64,000 nucleotides of DNA, taken from positions 62,001 to 126,000 of the forward strand of contig NZ_FODD01000008.1 of NCBI RefSeq assembly GCF_900110255.1, written 5' to 3'. This DNA is from Actinacidiphila rubida. GTDB lineage: Bacteria; Actinomycetota; Actinomycetes; Streptomycetales; Streptomycetaceae. Under the pieces are notes generated by a model, which was not told the origin of the DNA, made no database searches, and was given only the letters and a program-made list of their open reading frames with translations. Each line of letters starts with the position of its first letter. Positions within the stretch are counted from its first letter, which is position 1. Shown piece by piece: positions 8,051-17,898 of this stretch. Position numbers and translations under genes: made by a program.

Positions 8051-9550
8051 TCAGCTCTGGCCGCCGGCGAGCTTCTCGCGGAGCGCGGCGAGCGCCTCGT
8101 CCGACGCCAGGGCGCCGGAGTTGTCGTCCGACTCCGAGGAGTACGAACCGCCGCCGGTGCCGGCGCCCGCGGCGGGCGCGGCGTTGCCGGCCTCCGCAGC
8201 AGCCTGCTCGTCCGCCTCGCGGGACTTGATGACCTGCGCCTGGTGCTGCTCGAAGCGGGCCTGGGCGGTGGCGTACTGCCCCTCCCACTCCTCACGCTGC
8301 TTCTCGTAGCCGTCCAGCCAGTCGTTGGTCTCCGGGTCGAAGCCCTCGGGGTAGATGTAGTTCCCCTGGTCGTCGTACGACGCGGCCATGCCGTAGAGGG
8401 TCGGGTCGAACTCGACCGACGCCGGGTCGGCACCGAAGGACTCGTTCGCCTGCTTGAGGGAGAGCGAGATCCGGCGGCGCTCCAGGTCGATGTCGATGAC
8501 CTTGACGAAGATCTCGTCGTTGACCTGGACGACCTGCTCCGGGATCTCCACGTGGCGCTCGGCCAGCTCGGAGATGTGCACCAGACCCTCGATGCCCTCG
8601 TCCACGCGGACGAACGCACCGAACGGAACCAGCTTGGTGACCTTGCCGGGAACGACCTGGCCGATCTGGTGGGTGCGGGCGAACTGCTGCCACGGGTCTT
8701 CCTGGGTCGCCTTCAGCGACAGGGAGACGCGCTCGCGGTCCATGTCGACGTCCAGGACCTCGACCGTGACCTCCTGGCCGACCTCGACGACCTCGGAGGG
8801 GTGGTCGATGTGCTTCCAGGACAGCTCCGAGACGTGCACCAGACCGTCGACACCGCCGAGGTCCACGAACGCACCGAAGTTGACGATGGAGGAGACGACG
8901 CCGGAGCGCACCTGGCCCTTCTGCAGGGTGGTGAGGAAGGTCTGGCGGACCTCGCTCTGGGTCTGCTCCAGCCAGGCGCGGCGGGACAGGACCACGTTGT
9001 TGCGGTTCTTGTCCAGCTCGATGATCTTCGCCTCGAGCTCCTTGCCCACGTAGGGCTGCAGGTCGCGCACGCGGCGCATCTCGACGAGCGAGGCGGGCAG
9101 GAAGCCGCGCAGGCCGATGTCGAGGATGAGGCCACCCTTGACGACCTCGATGACGGTACCGGTGACGATGCCGTCCTCTTCCTTGATCTTCTCGATGGTG
9201 CCCCAGGCACGTTCGTACTGGGCACGCTTCTTCGAGAGGATCAGGCGGCCCTCCTTGTCCTCCTTCTGGAGGACCAGGGCCTCGATCTCGTCACCGACGG
9301 CGACGACCTCGTTCGGGTCGACGTCGTGCTTGATGGAGAGCTCGCGGGACGGGATGACGCCTTCGGTCTTGTAACCGATGTCGAGCAGGACCTCGTCCCG
9401 GTCGACCTTCACGATGACGCCGTCGACGATGTCGCCGTCGTTGAAGTACTTGATCGTCTCGTCGATCGCGGCGAGGAAGGCTTCCTCGTTGCCGATGTCG
9501 TTGACCGCCACCTGCGGGGTGGTAAGGGGGGACTCGGTGCTGCTCGTCAT
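8051..9550 (-). CDS. rpsA: 30S ribosomal protein S1
   Basis: A 499-residue RNA-binding ribosomal protein that helps mRNA engage the small subunit. Four S1 (OB-fold) domains are visible at about residues 36-107, 124-190, 211-280 and 296-366, the last two showing GAFVDLGGVDGLVHVSEL and GAFVRVDEGIEGLVHISEL. An acidic, glutamine- and serine-rich tail of about 130 residues follows; such tails are normal in actinobacterial S1, which have four rather than six domains. Codon use is strongly biased, as expected of a highly expressed gene. The start follows a GGAG 11 bases upstream. A strong promoter lies about 180 bp upstream. Confidence 0.97.
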   Translation of the reverse strand: MTSSTESPLTTPQVAVNDIGNEEAFLAAIDETIKYFNDGDIVDGVIVKVDRDEVLLDIGYKTEGVIPSRELSIKHDVDPNEVVAVGDEIEALVLQKEDKEGRLILSKKRAQYERAWGTIEKIKEEDGIVTGTVIEVVKGGLILDIGLRGFLPASLVEMRRVRDLQPYVGKELEAKIIELDKNRNNVVLSRRAWLEQTQSEVRQTFLTTLQKGQVRSGVVSSIVNFGAFVDLGGVDGLVHVSELSWKHIDHPSEVVEVGQEVTVEVLDVDMDRERVSLSLKATQEDPWQQFARTHQIGQVVPGKVTKLVPFGAFVRVDEGIEGLVHISELAERHVEIPEQVVQVNDEIFVKVIDIDLERRRISLSLKQANESFGADPASVEFDPTLYGMAASYDDQGNYIYPEGFDPETNDWLDGYEKQREEWEGQYATAQARFEQHQAQVIKSREADEQAAAEAGNAAPAAGAGTGGGSYSSESDDNSGALASDEALAALREKLAGGQS

Positions 9551-9731
9551 TAGGGAAAGGACTCCGGTACGGACAGTAAGTCGTAGGTACTGCTACGCCG
9601 GGAGCCGTTTTCGTCCTGCCGTACCCCTGCGGGCCCGGCCGCGAGGACCGCAAGCCGCTAGGCCCAAGGGATCTGCAAAGTCGAGCGTGGCCTGCTCCGT
9701 CTGAGGCGCGCAGGCTGCCAGCGCAACTTGT

Positions 9732-9760
9732 AGCATACGGGGGCAGCCGGGCATGGTCAA
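9732..9760 (-). promoter_or_regulatory. rpsA promoter
   Basis: On the minus strand, TTGACC (9760-9755), exactly 17 bases and TATGCT (9737-9732) form a near-consensus housekeeping promoter. It would start a leader of roughly 175 nt before rpsA. The leader (9551-9725) contains no gene that can be supported. Confidence 0.8.
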
Positions 9761-9851
9761 TGCGCGAAGAGCGCACCACGCGCATAAGGGACCTAACCGG
9801 CGCAACTCGCCCACCCCGCAGGTCTACGCAGAGAGTACGACGACTGCCGCG

Positions 9852-10715
9852 ATGATCCAAGGACCCGAACCCGAAGCTACCCGTCGTATTGCCGGTACCA
9901 CGGAGAGCAGCCGGGCCAATCGCCGCTGGTGGGACGGCAACGCCGACGAGTACCAGCTGGAGCACGGCCGCTTCCTCGGCGACGACCGCTTCGTCTGGGG
10001 CCCCGAGGGGCTCGACGAGGCGCAGGCCGCACTCCTGGGCCCCGCGGCCGAACTCAAGGACAAGGCGGTGCTCGAGATCGGCGCGGGCGCCGCACAGTGC
10101 TCGCGGTGGCTGGCCGGGCAGGGCGCCCGCCCGGTCGCCCTCGACCTCTCGCGGCGGCAGCTGCAGCACGCGCGCCGCATCGACCAGGCACTGGCCGACG
10201 GGACCGGCGGCGCGCACCACGGCGGGACCGGCGGCGGGGCGGGCGTGTCCGTGCCGCTGGTGCAGGCCGACGCGGGGCGGCTGCCGTTCGCCGACGCCTC
10301 CTTCGACCTGGCGTGCTCCGCGTACGGCGCGCTCCCCTTCGTCGCCGACTCGGCGACGGTGCAGCGCGAGGTGCGGCGGGTGCTGCGGCCCGGCGGCCGC
10401 TGGGTCTTCTCGGTCACCCACCCGGTGCGCTGGGCGTTCCCCGACGAGGCCGGGCCCGAGGGCCTGACCGCCGTCGCCTCCTACTTCGACCGCACCCCTT
10501 ACGTCGAGCAGGACGACCGCGGCCTGGCCGTCTACGTCGAGCACCACCGCACCCTCGGCGACCGCGTCCGCGAGATCACCGCGGCGGGCCTGCGCCTGGT
10601 GGACCTGGTCGAGCCGGAGTGGCCGGAGTGGAACGAGCAGGAGTGGGGCGGCTGGTCGCCGCTGCGCGGCCGCCTGCTGCCGGGCACGGCGATCTTCGTG
10701 TGCGTCGCGGAGTGA
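9852..10715 (+). CDS. Class I SAM-dependent methyltransferase
   Basis: A 287-residue soluble protein with a Rossmann-type methyltransferase domain. Motif I is VLEIGAGAAQCSRWL near residue 78, followed by the acidic loop VALDLSRRQL, the motif around LPFADASFDLACSAYGALPFV, and the post-motif VLRPGGRWVFSVTHP. The family is widespread next to rpsA in streptomycetes (recalled), and the substrate is not known. A start at the ATG at 9852 leaves no good ribosome-binding site. Longer in-frame starts reach 9753 but overlap the rpsA promoter. Translation from a leaderless or weakly initiated mRNA is possible. Confidence 0.85.
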   Translation: MIQGPEPEATRRIAGTTESSRANRRWWDGNADEYQLEHGRFLGDDRFVWGPEGLDEAQAALLGPAAELKDKAVLEIGAGAAQCSRWLAGQGARPVALDLSRRQLQHARRIDQALADGTGGAHHGGTGGGAGVSVPLVQADAGRLPFADASFDLACSAYGALPFVADSATVQREVRRVLRPGGRWVFSVTHPVRWAFPDEAGPEGLTAVASYFDRTPYVEQDDRGLAVYVEHHRTLGDRVREITAAGLRLVDLVEPEWPEWNEQEWGGWSPLRGRLLPGTAIFVCVAE

Positions 10716-10789
10716 ACGCTCGCGACGTGAGCTGCAGCGGAACGGGCCGTCGCGGTGCGGGCCGCGCGGGAGCGGGCCGTCACGACGGG

Positions 10790-10849
10790 CGCCGGTCCTC
10801 GCGGCGCCGGTCCTCGCCGCACGGGTCCTCGCCGCACGGCTCCTCGCCG
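10790..10849. repeat. Four tandem 15-bp repeats upstream of the helicase gene
   Basis: Four consecutive 15-base units starting at 10790, 10805, 10820 and 10835 share CGG-TCCTCGCCG (unit 2 is CGCCGGTCCTCGCCG), with one to three differences between neighbours. A decayed fifth unit ends near 10860. The array fills most of the space between the methyltransferase gene and the HrpB-type helicase gene. Confidence 0.85.
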
Positions 10850-10878
10850 CTCGGGTGCCGGGAAGTGAGAGGCGCGCG

Positions 10879-13416
10879 GTGAGTGCGGAGATCCGCGCGG
10901 AGGGCCGGGCGCTGCCGGTCGCCTCGGTCGTGCCCGAACTGCTGGCGGCGCTGCGCGACGGCGGGACCGCGGTGCTGGCGGCACCTCCCGGCACCGGCAA
11001 GACGACGCTGGTGCCGCTGCTGCTGTCCGACGCGTTCGGCGACGCCGGCCGGGTGCTGGTGGCCGAACCGCGGCGGATGGCCGTGCGGGCCGCCGCGCGG
11101 CGCATGGCCTGGCTGCTCGGTGAGCGCGTCGGGGACACCGTCGGCTACACCGTCCGCGGCGAGCGCCGGGTCTCGGCCCGCACGGCCGTCGAGGTGGTGA
11201 CCACGGGCGTGCTGCTGCAACGGCTCCAGCGCGACCAGGAACTTCCGGGCGTCGGCACGGTGATGCTCGACGAGTGCCACGAGCGGCACCTCGACGCGGA
11301 CACCTCGATGGCGTTCCTGCTGGACGTGCGGGCGGTGCTGCGGCCCGGGCTGCGCCTGGTGGCGGCGTCGGCGACCACCGACACCGCGGCCTGGGCGGGG
11401 CTGCTGGACGGGCCCGCGATCGAGGCGGCGGGGGTGCTGCACCCGGTGGAGGTGCGGTGGTCGCCGCCGCCGCGACCGGTACGGCCACCGCACGGCATGC
11501 GGGTCGACCCCGCGCTGCTGGACCACGTCGCCGCCACCGTGCGGCGGGCGCTGGCCGAGCGCGACGGCGACGTGCTGTGCTTCCTGCCGGGCGTCGGGGA
11601 GATCGGCCGCGTGGCGGGGCTGCTCGGCTCCCCCGCGGGCGCGGAGGTGCTGCACCTGCACGGGCGCGCGCCGGCCGCCGTGCAGGACGCGGCGCTCGCG
11701 CCGGGCGAGGGACGGCGGGTGCTGCTGGCCACGTCGGTGGCCGAGTCGAGCCTGACCGTGCCGGGCGTCCGGGTCGTGGTGGACTCCGGGCTGGCCCGCG
11801 AACCGCGCACCGACCACGCGCGGGGCCTGGGCGCGCTCACGACGGTGCGGGCGTCGCGGGCCGCCGCCGAGCAGCGCGCCGGCCGTGCGGGCCGCGAGGC
11901 CCCGGGCACCGTCTACCGCTGCTGGGCGGAGGCCGAGCACCCGCGGCTCCCGGCGCGCCCCGCGCCCGAGATCGCGCTGGCCGACCTGACCGCGTTCGCG
12001 CTGCAGGCCGCCTGCTGGGGCGATCCCGAGGTGTCCGCCCTGGCGCTCCTCGACGCGCCGCCGGCCGGCGCGCTGGCCGCGGCACGTTCCGCGCTGCGCG
12101 ACATCGCCGCGGTCGACGCCGCGGGCCGGGCCACCGACCGCGGCCGCGCCCTGTCGCTGCTGGGCCTCCACCCGCGACTGGCCCGCGCCCTGCTCGACGC
12201 GGCGCCCTTGATCGGTCCCGACCGGGCCGCCGAGATCACCGCGCTGCTCTCCGAGGAGGTGCCGTCGTCGTACGGCACCGACCTGGCCGGCGCCTGGCAC
12301 ACGGCCCGCCGCACCACCGACGCGTTCACGGCCCGCTGGCGCACCGAGTCCCGCCGCCTGCGCACCGCACTGCCCGCGGTCGCGCGCGGGGGCAGCACCG
12401 GCGGCCACGGCGGCCGGACGTGGGGCGACGAGGACGCCGCCGGGCTCGTGGCCGCGCTGGCGTTCCCCGAGCGGGTCGCGCGGCGGCGGCCCGGCGGCGG
12501 CTACCTGATGGTCGGCGGCACGGCGGCGGCCGCCGGCGGGGCGCTGGGGGACGCGGAGTGGGTGGCGATCGCGGTCGCCGAGCGGGCGGCGGGGAGCACC
12601 GACGCCCGGGTGCGGCTCGCGGCGGTCACCGACGAGGAGACGGCGCGGCTGGCGGCCGGCGGCCTCCTGGAGACGTACGAGGAGGTCCGCTGGAGCGGCG
12701 GGGACGTCGTCGCGCGGCGCGTGGCACGCCTGGGCGCCGTGGAGTTGGCCGCGGCGCCGCTCAAGTCGCCGGACCCGGCGGCGGTGCGTGCGGCCGTGCT
12801 CGGGGGGCTGCGCGCCGAGGGCACCGGCCTGCTGCACTGGACGCGGGAGGCCCGCGAGACGCGGCAGCGGATCGCGTTCCTGCACCGGGCGCTGGGCGAG
12901 CCGTGGCCCGACGTCTCCGAGGGGGCTCTGCTGGAGCGCGCCGAGGAGTGGCTGGGCCCGGAGCTCGGGCGGGCCCGGCGCCGCGCGGACCTGGCGCGCG
13001 TCGAGGCGGGCGCGGCCCTGCCGCGGCTGCTGCCGTGGGCGAGCGGGGAGGCGGCGCGTTTCGCCGAGCTGGCGCCGGAGCGCCTGGAGGTGCCGAGCGG
13101 GTCCCGGGTGCGCGTCGACTACAGCGGCGAGCAGCCTGTACTGGCCGTGAAACTCCAGGAGTTGTTCGGCCTGCGGGAGACCCCGCGGGTCGGGACGCTC
13201 CCGGGCGCGGCCCCCGGCGACGGCGTTCCGGTGCTGGTGCACCTGCTGTCTCCCGCGGGCCGCCCCGCCGCCGTCACCGCGGACCTCGCGTCGTTCTGGC
13301 GCGAGGGCTACCGCGCGGTCCGAGCCGAACTCCGCGGCCGCTACCCCCGCCACCCCTGGCCCGAAGACCCCGCGACAGCTGCCCCCACCCGCCGCACCAA
13401 CCCCCGCAAGAGCTGA
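10879..13416 (+). CDS. hrpB: HrpB-type DEAH-box ATP-dependent helicase
   Basis: An 845-residue superfamily 2 helicase. The Walker A motif APPGTGKTT is near residue 37 and motif II reads DECHER near residue 130 (DExH). Motif III is SATTDTAAW. Motifs V-VI appear as LATSVAESSLTVPGVRVVVDSG and EQRAGRAGREAPG. The HA2 domain and the HrpB-specific C-terminal domain (PLLVEVPSGSR-like LEVPSGSRVRVDYSGEQP near 730) follow, which separates it from HrpA. It probably remodels RNA; the bacterial role is poorly defined. The GTG at 10879 has AGAGG 6 bases upstream; an in-frame GTG at 10855 lies in the repeat array. It may be read through from the methyltransferase gene. Confidence 0.9.
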   Translation: MSAEIRAEGRALPVASVVPELLAALRDGGTAVLAAPPGTGKTTLVPLLLSDAFGDAGRVLVAEPRRMAVRAAARRMAWLLGERVGDTVGYTVRGERRVSARTAVEVVTTGVLLQRLQRDQELPGVGTVMLDECHERHLDADTSMAFLLDVRAVLRPGLRLVAASATTDTAAWAGLLDGPAIEAAGVLHPVEVRWSPPPRPVRPPHGMRVDPALLDHVAATVRRALAERDGDVLCFLPGVGEIGRVAGLLGSPAGAEVLHLHGRAPAAVQDAALAPGEGRRVLLATSVAESSLTVPGVRVVVDSGLAREPRTDHARGLGALTTVRASRAAAEQRAGRAGREAPGTVYRCWAEAEHPRLPARPAPEIALADLTAFALQAACWGDPEVSALALLDAPPAGALAAARSALRDIAAVDAAGRATDRGRALSLLGLHPRLARALLDAAPLIGPDRAAEITALLSEEVPSSYGTDLAGAWHTARRTTDAFTARWRTESRRLRTALPAVARGGSTGGHGGRTWGDEDAAGLVAALAFPERVARRRPGGGYLMVGGTAAAAGGALGDAEWVAIAVAERAAGSTDARVRLAAVTDEETARLAAGGLLETYEEVRWSGGDVVARRVARLGAVELAAAPLKSPDPAAVRAAVLGGLRAEGTGLLHWTREARETRQRIAFLHRALGEPWPDVSEGALLERAEEWLGPELGRARRRADLARVEAGAALPRLLPWASGEAARFAELAPERLEVPSGSRVRVDYSGEQPVLAVKLQELFGLRETPRVGTLPGAAPGDGVPVLVHLLSPAGRPAAVTADLASFWREGYRAVRAELRGRYPRHPWPEDPATAAPTRRTNPRKS

Positions 13417-13632
13417 CGCCACCCAGCCGCCCCGCCACCCAGCCGCCCCGCGCCGGATCCTCCCCGCACGACCCCGTCCCCGATCTGACCCCGGGCCCAA
13501 CGGGCGGGCGCGGGGCGCCTGGTGGACTGGAGGAGCGGGTCCCGGAAACGCACCCGGCGCCGGGCCCGTGGAGCGGGCGCGGCGCCGGGCGGCGACGAGT
13601 CGGGGCGTGGGGCCCGTCGGCGGCCCCGGGTC

Positions 13633-14958
13633 TCAGCCGGTCGTGACGGCGTTCGCCGACGGGGTCAGCGCCGCGCCCGTCGCCGCGCCCGCGGTGTCCG
13701 AGGGACTCGGGGTGGGCGTGTCGGTGGCGCACGGGTCCGGCGAGGTGCTGTCCGACGGCGACGGCGACGGGCTGGCGCTGTCCGTCGGCGACGGCGAGTC
13801 CGTCGGGCAGCCCGGCGTCGTCGGGTCGGTGGTCGGCGGCGTCGTCGGCGGGGTCGTGGTCGGCGGCGTCGTCGGCGGCGTGGTGGGCGGCGTCGTCGGA
13901 GGCCCGGACGTCGGCGGCGTGGTGGGCGGGGTCGTCGGCGAGCCGGTGGGGCTCGTGGTGGGGGGCGGCAGGGTGCCGTGCGAGGGCGGGGTGACCGATC
14001 CGCCCGGGTTCACCCCGCCGTGCGGCGGGACGCCGCCCGCGGGGGACGACGGCGAGACCGGGGCGACCGGCGTCGTCGACGGGTCGGGCACCGGGGCGAT
14101 GCCCTGGCCGTTCTTCCCGGTCTTCCCGCTGCTGTCCGGCACGCTCACCGCGCCGCCCTGCAGGAAGTGCGTGTACCAGGCCCTGACCAGGTTCAGGTAC
14201 GCCTGCGAGTGGTTGTAGCCGAGGATCGCCCGGTCCATCTGCTGCGGCACCGCGAGGTCGCGGTTGCCGGCGCACAGGTAGTCGCCGGCGGCCAGCGCCG
14301 CGTCGAAGACGTTGTTGGGGTCCTTCACGCCGTCACCGTTGCCGTCGGCGCCCCACGTCGCCCACGTGGAGGGGATGAACTGCATCGGGCCGACCGCCCG
14401 GTCGTGCACCGGGTCGCCGTCCCAGCGGCCACCGTCGGTGTCGGAGATGTTCGCGAAGCCCTTGCCGTTGAGCACCGGGCCGAGGATCGGCGACAGCGTC
14501 GTGCCGTTCGCGTCGACCGCACCGCCACGCGCCTGGCCGGACTCCACCTGCCCGATACCGGCGAGCAGTTGCCACGGCAAGTGGCAGCCGGGCTGGGACA
14601 GCCGCAGCGCCGCCTCGGCGCGCTGGTACGCGGCCAGCACCGTCGTCGGCAGGCTCGCGCCCGACGGGACGCTCACCACGGGACCGCCACCCGGCGGCGG
14701 GGCGAACGGCCCCGTCTGGGTGTTCAGCGGCGGCACATCCGTGATGTACGGCGAACCGCCGTCGATGGGCGGCCCCGGTGCCGGCACCGCGGGCGGCGAC
14801 TGCTGCTGCCCCTGCTGGGTGCCGCTCTGCGCCGTCGCGTGCGCGACCCCGAACAGTCCGGGTGCCTGCGAGGCGCTGAGGGCCGCCATCACCGCGGCGG
14901 CCACCGCCGTCCCCGCCGCACCCCTGCGAAGCCTCCGGCCGTACCTCCGCGCTGCCAT
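13633..14958 (-). CDS. Secreted lytic murein transglycosylase with Pro/Thr-rich tail
   Basis: A 441-residue exported protein. A positively charged N-terminus and a hydrophobic segment (about residues 14-45, ending near AHAT) form a signal peptide. Residues about 105-270 are an SLT_2/MltB-like transglycosylase domain with the catalytic glutamate in LLAGIGQVESG, the AVGPMQFIPSTWATWG motif and an EF-hand-like GNGDGVKDPNNVFDA. It would cleave peptidoglycan to 1,6-anhydro-muropeptides during growth or sporulation. A long disordered tail rich in PPTT repeats, then Ser/Pro/Asp, makes up the last third. The start at 14958 has a GAGGGG upstream. The 228-bp region between it and polA contains its promoter, which I cannot fix. 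Confidence 0.88.
   Translation of the reverse strand: MAARRYGRRLRRGAAGTAVAAAVMAALSASQAPGLFGVAHATAQSGTQQGQQQSPPAVPAPGPPIDGGSPYITDVPPLNTQTGPFAPPPGGGPVVSVPSGASLPTTVLAAYQRAEAALRLSQPGCHLPWQLLAGIGQVESGQARGGAVDANGTTLSPILGPVLNGKGFANISDTDGGRWDGDPVHDRAVGPMQFIPSTWATWGADGNGDGVKDPNNVFDAALAAGDYLCAGNRDLAVPQQMDRAILGYNHSQAYLNLVRAWYTHFLQGGAVSVPDSSGKTGKNGQGIAPVPDPSTTPVAPVSPSSPAGGVPPHGGVNPGGSVTPPSHGTLPPPTTSPTGSPTTPPTTPPTSGPPTTPPTTPPTTPPTTTPPTTPPTTDPTTPGCPTDSPSPTDSASPSPSPSDSTSPDPCATDTPTPSPSDTAGAATGAALTPSANAVTTG
13806..13965. repeat. Coding low-complexity repeat (PPTT tail)
   Basis: The stretch encodes repeated PTTPPTT units in the transglycosylase tail and appears on the plus strand as alternating GGCGTCGTCGGCGG-like triplet blocks. 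Such tracts are prone to length variation between strains. Confidence 0.7.
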
Positions 14959-15186
14959 CGCGGTCCCCTCCCACAAACGAGATGCGCACCGTCCCCGGCG
15001 CCACAACTCGGTCGACCCTACGGCAACTTCAGCCCCTCGACCACAGGCCCACGGCAATACACAGGGGACGAAAGAACGCAATTCACCGCCAGGCCGCATC
15101 CCCCCGGTGATCCTTTAACCAAGGAGACGCGGCACGTTCACACCCCGCCGGCGGCCCGGCGCGAACCGGACGCGGAACACAACCCG

Positions 15187-17898
15187 TCAGTGCGCCGCCG
15201 ACTCCCAGTCCCGGCCCCAGCCCACCGACACGTCCAGCGGAGCACGCAGCGGATAGGCGCCCGCCATCTCCCGGCGGACCAGCTCCTCCACCTGCTCCCG
15301 CTCGCCCGGAGCCACCTCCAGCACGATTTCGTCGTGCACCTGCAACAGCATCCGCGACGCCAGCTTCTCCCGCGTCAGCGCCTCGTCGACCCGCAGCATC
15401 GCGATCTTCACGATGTCCGCGGCCGACCCCTGGATCGGCGCGTTCAACGCCATCCGCTCGGCCATCTCCCGGCGCTGCCGGTTGTCGCTCGTCAGATCCG
15501 GCAGATACCGGCGCCGCCCCAGCAACGTCTCGGTGTACCCGGTGATCCGGGCCTCCTCCACCACGCGGTGCAGATAGTCCCGCACACCGCCGAACCGCTC
15601 GAAGTACGTCTCCATCAGCGCCCGCGCCTCGGCCGCCTCGATGGCCAGCTGCTGCGACAGGCCGAACGCCGACAGCCCGTACGCCAACCCGTACGACATC
15701 GCCTTGATCTTGCGGCGCATCTCCGCGTCCACCGCGTCCCGCTCCACGGAGAACACGTGCGAGCCCACCGTCGTGTGCAGGTCCTCACCGGAGGTGAACG
15801 CGGCGATCAGCCCCTCGTCCTCCGACAGGTGCGCCATCACCCGCAGTTCGATCTGGCTGTAGTCCGCCGTCAGCAGCGACTCGAACCCCTCACCGACCAC
15901 GAACCCCCGGCGGATCGCCCGCCCCTCGTCCGTCCGCACCGGCACGTTCTGCAGGTTCGGATCCGTCGACGACAGCCGGCCCGTCGCCGCGACGGTCTGG
16001 CTGAACGTGGTGTGGATCCGCCCGTCCGCCGCGATCGTCTTCACCAGGCCCTCCACCGTCACCCGCAGCTTCGCCTGCTCGCGGTGCCGCAGCATGATCA
16101 CCGGCAGCTCGTGATCCGTCTGCGCCGCCAGCCACGCCAGCGCGTCCGCGTCCGTGGTGTAACCCGTCTTCGTCTTCTTCGTCTTCGGCAGGCCCAGCTC
16201 CCCGAACAGCACCTCCTGCAACTGCTTCGGCGACCCCAGGTTGAACTCGTGCCCCACCGCGGCGTGCGCCTCCGCCACCGCATGCTGCACCGCCGCGGCG
16301 AACTGCTGCTCCAGACCCTCCAGATGGGCCCGGTCCGCGGCGATACCCGCCCGCTCCATCCGCGCCAGCAACGCCGACACCGGCAGCTCCACGTCGTGCA
16401 GCAACTCCGCCGCACCCACCTCCGGCAGCCGCTGCGCGAACACGTCGCCCAGATCCAGCACCGTACGGGCCTGCACCATCAACGCCTCGGCCGCGGCCGC
16501 CTCGCCGTCGTCCTCCTCACCGAACGCCAGCTGCCCGCTGCCCCCGTCCGCCGGCGCCAGCTCCCGGCCCAGGTACTCCACCGACAGCACGTCCAGCGCG
16601 AACGACCGGCGGCCCGGCTTGATCAGATACGCCGCCAGCGCCGTGTCCATCGACACGCCGGCCAGCCGCCAGCCGTGCTCCGCGAACACCCGCGCCACGT
16701 TCTTCGCGTTGTGCAGCACCTTCGGCCGGTCCGCGTCCGCCAGCCACGCCGTGAACGCCTGCTCGTCCGCCTCGCCCACCTGCGACGGGTCGAACCACGC
16801 CGCGCCCTCCGCGGACGCCAGCGCGACCTGCGACACACCGCCGCCCCCCAGCGACCACGTGTCCACACTCGCCAGCCCCAGCGGCTCCCCCGCACGCTCC
16901 GCCAGCCAGCCCGGCAGCTCACCCTCCGCCAGCATCACACCGTCGACCGCCACACCCTCGGCGACCTCCGCGGCCTCCTCCTCCGCCCCCGGATCCGCCG
17001 CGAACAGCCGCTCCCGGAAGTTGGGGTTGCGGAACTCCAGCGCGTCCAGCACGCCACCGACCTTCTCCCGGTCGTACGCCGGCCGCGCCAGCCCCTCCGG
17101 CCCCGCGTCCAGCGGCACGTCCTTGACCATCTCGGTCAGCCGGCGGTTCAGCTTCACCGCCTCCAGATGCGCCCGGAGGTTCTCCCCCGCCTTGCCCTTC
17201 ACCTCGTCGACCCGCTCGCACAACTCCGCGAACGACCCGAACTGCGTGATCCACTTCGCGGCGGTCTTCTCCCCCACCCCCGGAATGCCCGGCAGATTGT
17301 CCGACGGGTCACCGCGCAGCGCCGCGAAGTCCGGGTACTGGCGCGGCGTGAGACCGTACTTCTCCTCCACCTTCTCCGGCGTGAAACGCGTCAGCTCCGA
17401 CACGCCCTTCGTCGGATACAGCACCGTGACGTGATCCGACACCAACTGGAACGCGTCCCGGTCACCCGTGACGATCAGCACCTCGTACCCCAGCGCCTCC
17501 GCCTGCGTGGCCAGCGTCGCGATGACGTCGTCCGCCTCGTAGCCGTCGACCGCGAACCGGCTCACCCGCATCGCGTCCAGCAACTCGCCGATCAGCCCCA
17601 CCTGGCTGCGGAACTCGTCCGGCGTCTTCGACCGCGTCGCCTTGTACTCCGGGTACTCGTCGAACCGCCACGTCTTGCGCGACACGTCGAACGCCACCGC
17701 CAGATGCGTCGGCTGCTCGTCACGCAACGTGTTCGACAACATCGAGGTGAACCCGTAGATCGCGTTCGTCGGCTGCCCCGTGGCCGTGCTGAAGTTCTCC
17801 ACCGGCAGCGCATAGAACGCCCGGTACGCCAGCGAATGCCCGTCCAGCAGCATCAGCCGGGGGCGGTCGGTCGTCGTCTTCGTCGCTTTCTCTGCCAC
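15187..17898 (-). CDS. polA: DNA polymerase I
   Basis: A 903-residue repair and Okazaki-fragment-processing polymerase. The N-terminal 5'-3' exonuclease domain (residues about 12-300) shows LMLLDGHSLAYRAFYAL and the metal-binding stretch FAVDGYEADDVIATLA. The middle domain lacks the usual 3'-5' exonuclease acidic residues, as in other actinobacteria. The polymerase domain has motif A DYSQIELRVMAHL, motif B KAMSYGLAYGLSAFGL and motif C QVHDEIVLE. The GTG start at 17898 is preceded by GGGAGGA. An in-frame extension to 18051 is alanine-rich and would overlap the divergent oxidoreductase start, so it is not used. Confidence 0.97.
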   Translation of the reverse strand: MAEKATKTTTDRPRLMLLDGHSLAYRAFYALPVENFSTATGQPTNAIYGFTSMLSNTLRDEQPTHLAVAFDVSRKTWRFDEYPEYKATRSKTPDEFRSQVGLIGELLDAMRVSRFAVDGYEADDVIATLATQAEALGYEVLIVTGDRDAFQLVSDHVTVLYPTKGVSELTRFTPEKVEEKYGLTPRQYPDFAALRGDPSDNLPGIPGVGEKTAAKWITQFGSFAELCERVDEVKGKAGENLRAHLEAVKLNRRLTEMVKDVPLDAGPEGLARPAYDREKVGGVLDALEFRNPNFRERLFAADPGAEEEAAEVAEGVAVDGVMLAEGELPGWLAERAGEPLGLASVDTWSLGGGGVSQVALASAEGAAWFDPSQVGEADEQAFTAWLADADRPKVLHNAKNVARVFAEHGWRLAGVSMDTALAAYLIKPGRRSFALDVLSVEYLGRELAPADGGSGQLAFGEEDDGEAAAAEALMVQARTVLDLGDVFAQRLPEVGAAELLHDVELPVSALLARMERAGIAADRAHLEGLEQQFAAAVQHAVAEAHAAVGHEFNLGSPKQLQEVLFGELGLPKTKKTKTGYTTDADALAWLAAQTDHELPVIMLRHREQAKLRVTVEGLVKTIAADGRIHTTFSQTVAATGRLSSTDPNLQNVPVRTDEGRAIRRGFVVGEGFESLLTADYSQIELRVMAHLSEDEGLIAAFTSGEDLHTTVGSHVFSVERDAVDAEMRRKIKAMSYGLAYGLSAFGLSQQLAIEAAEARALMETYFERFGGVRDYLHRVVEEARITGYTETLLGRRRYLPDLTSDNRQRREMAERMALNAPIQGSAADIVKIAMLRVDEALTREKLASRMLLQVHDEIVLEVAPGEREQVEELVRREMAGAYPLRAPLDVSVGWGRDWESAAH

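Noticed and set aside
14959..15186. Possible riboswitch (c-di-AMP ydaO type) before the transglycosylase gene
   Set aside because: The leader is long enough, but the conserved ydaO core could not be recognised.
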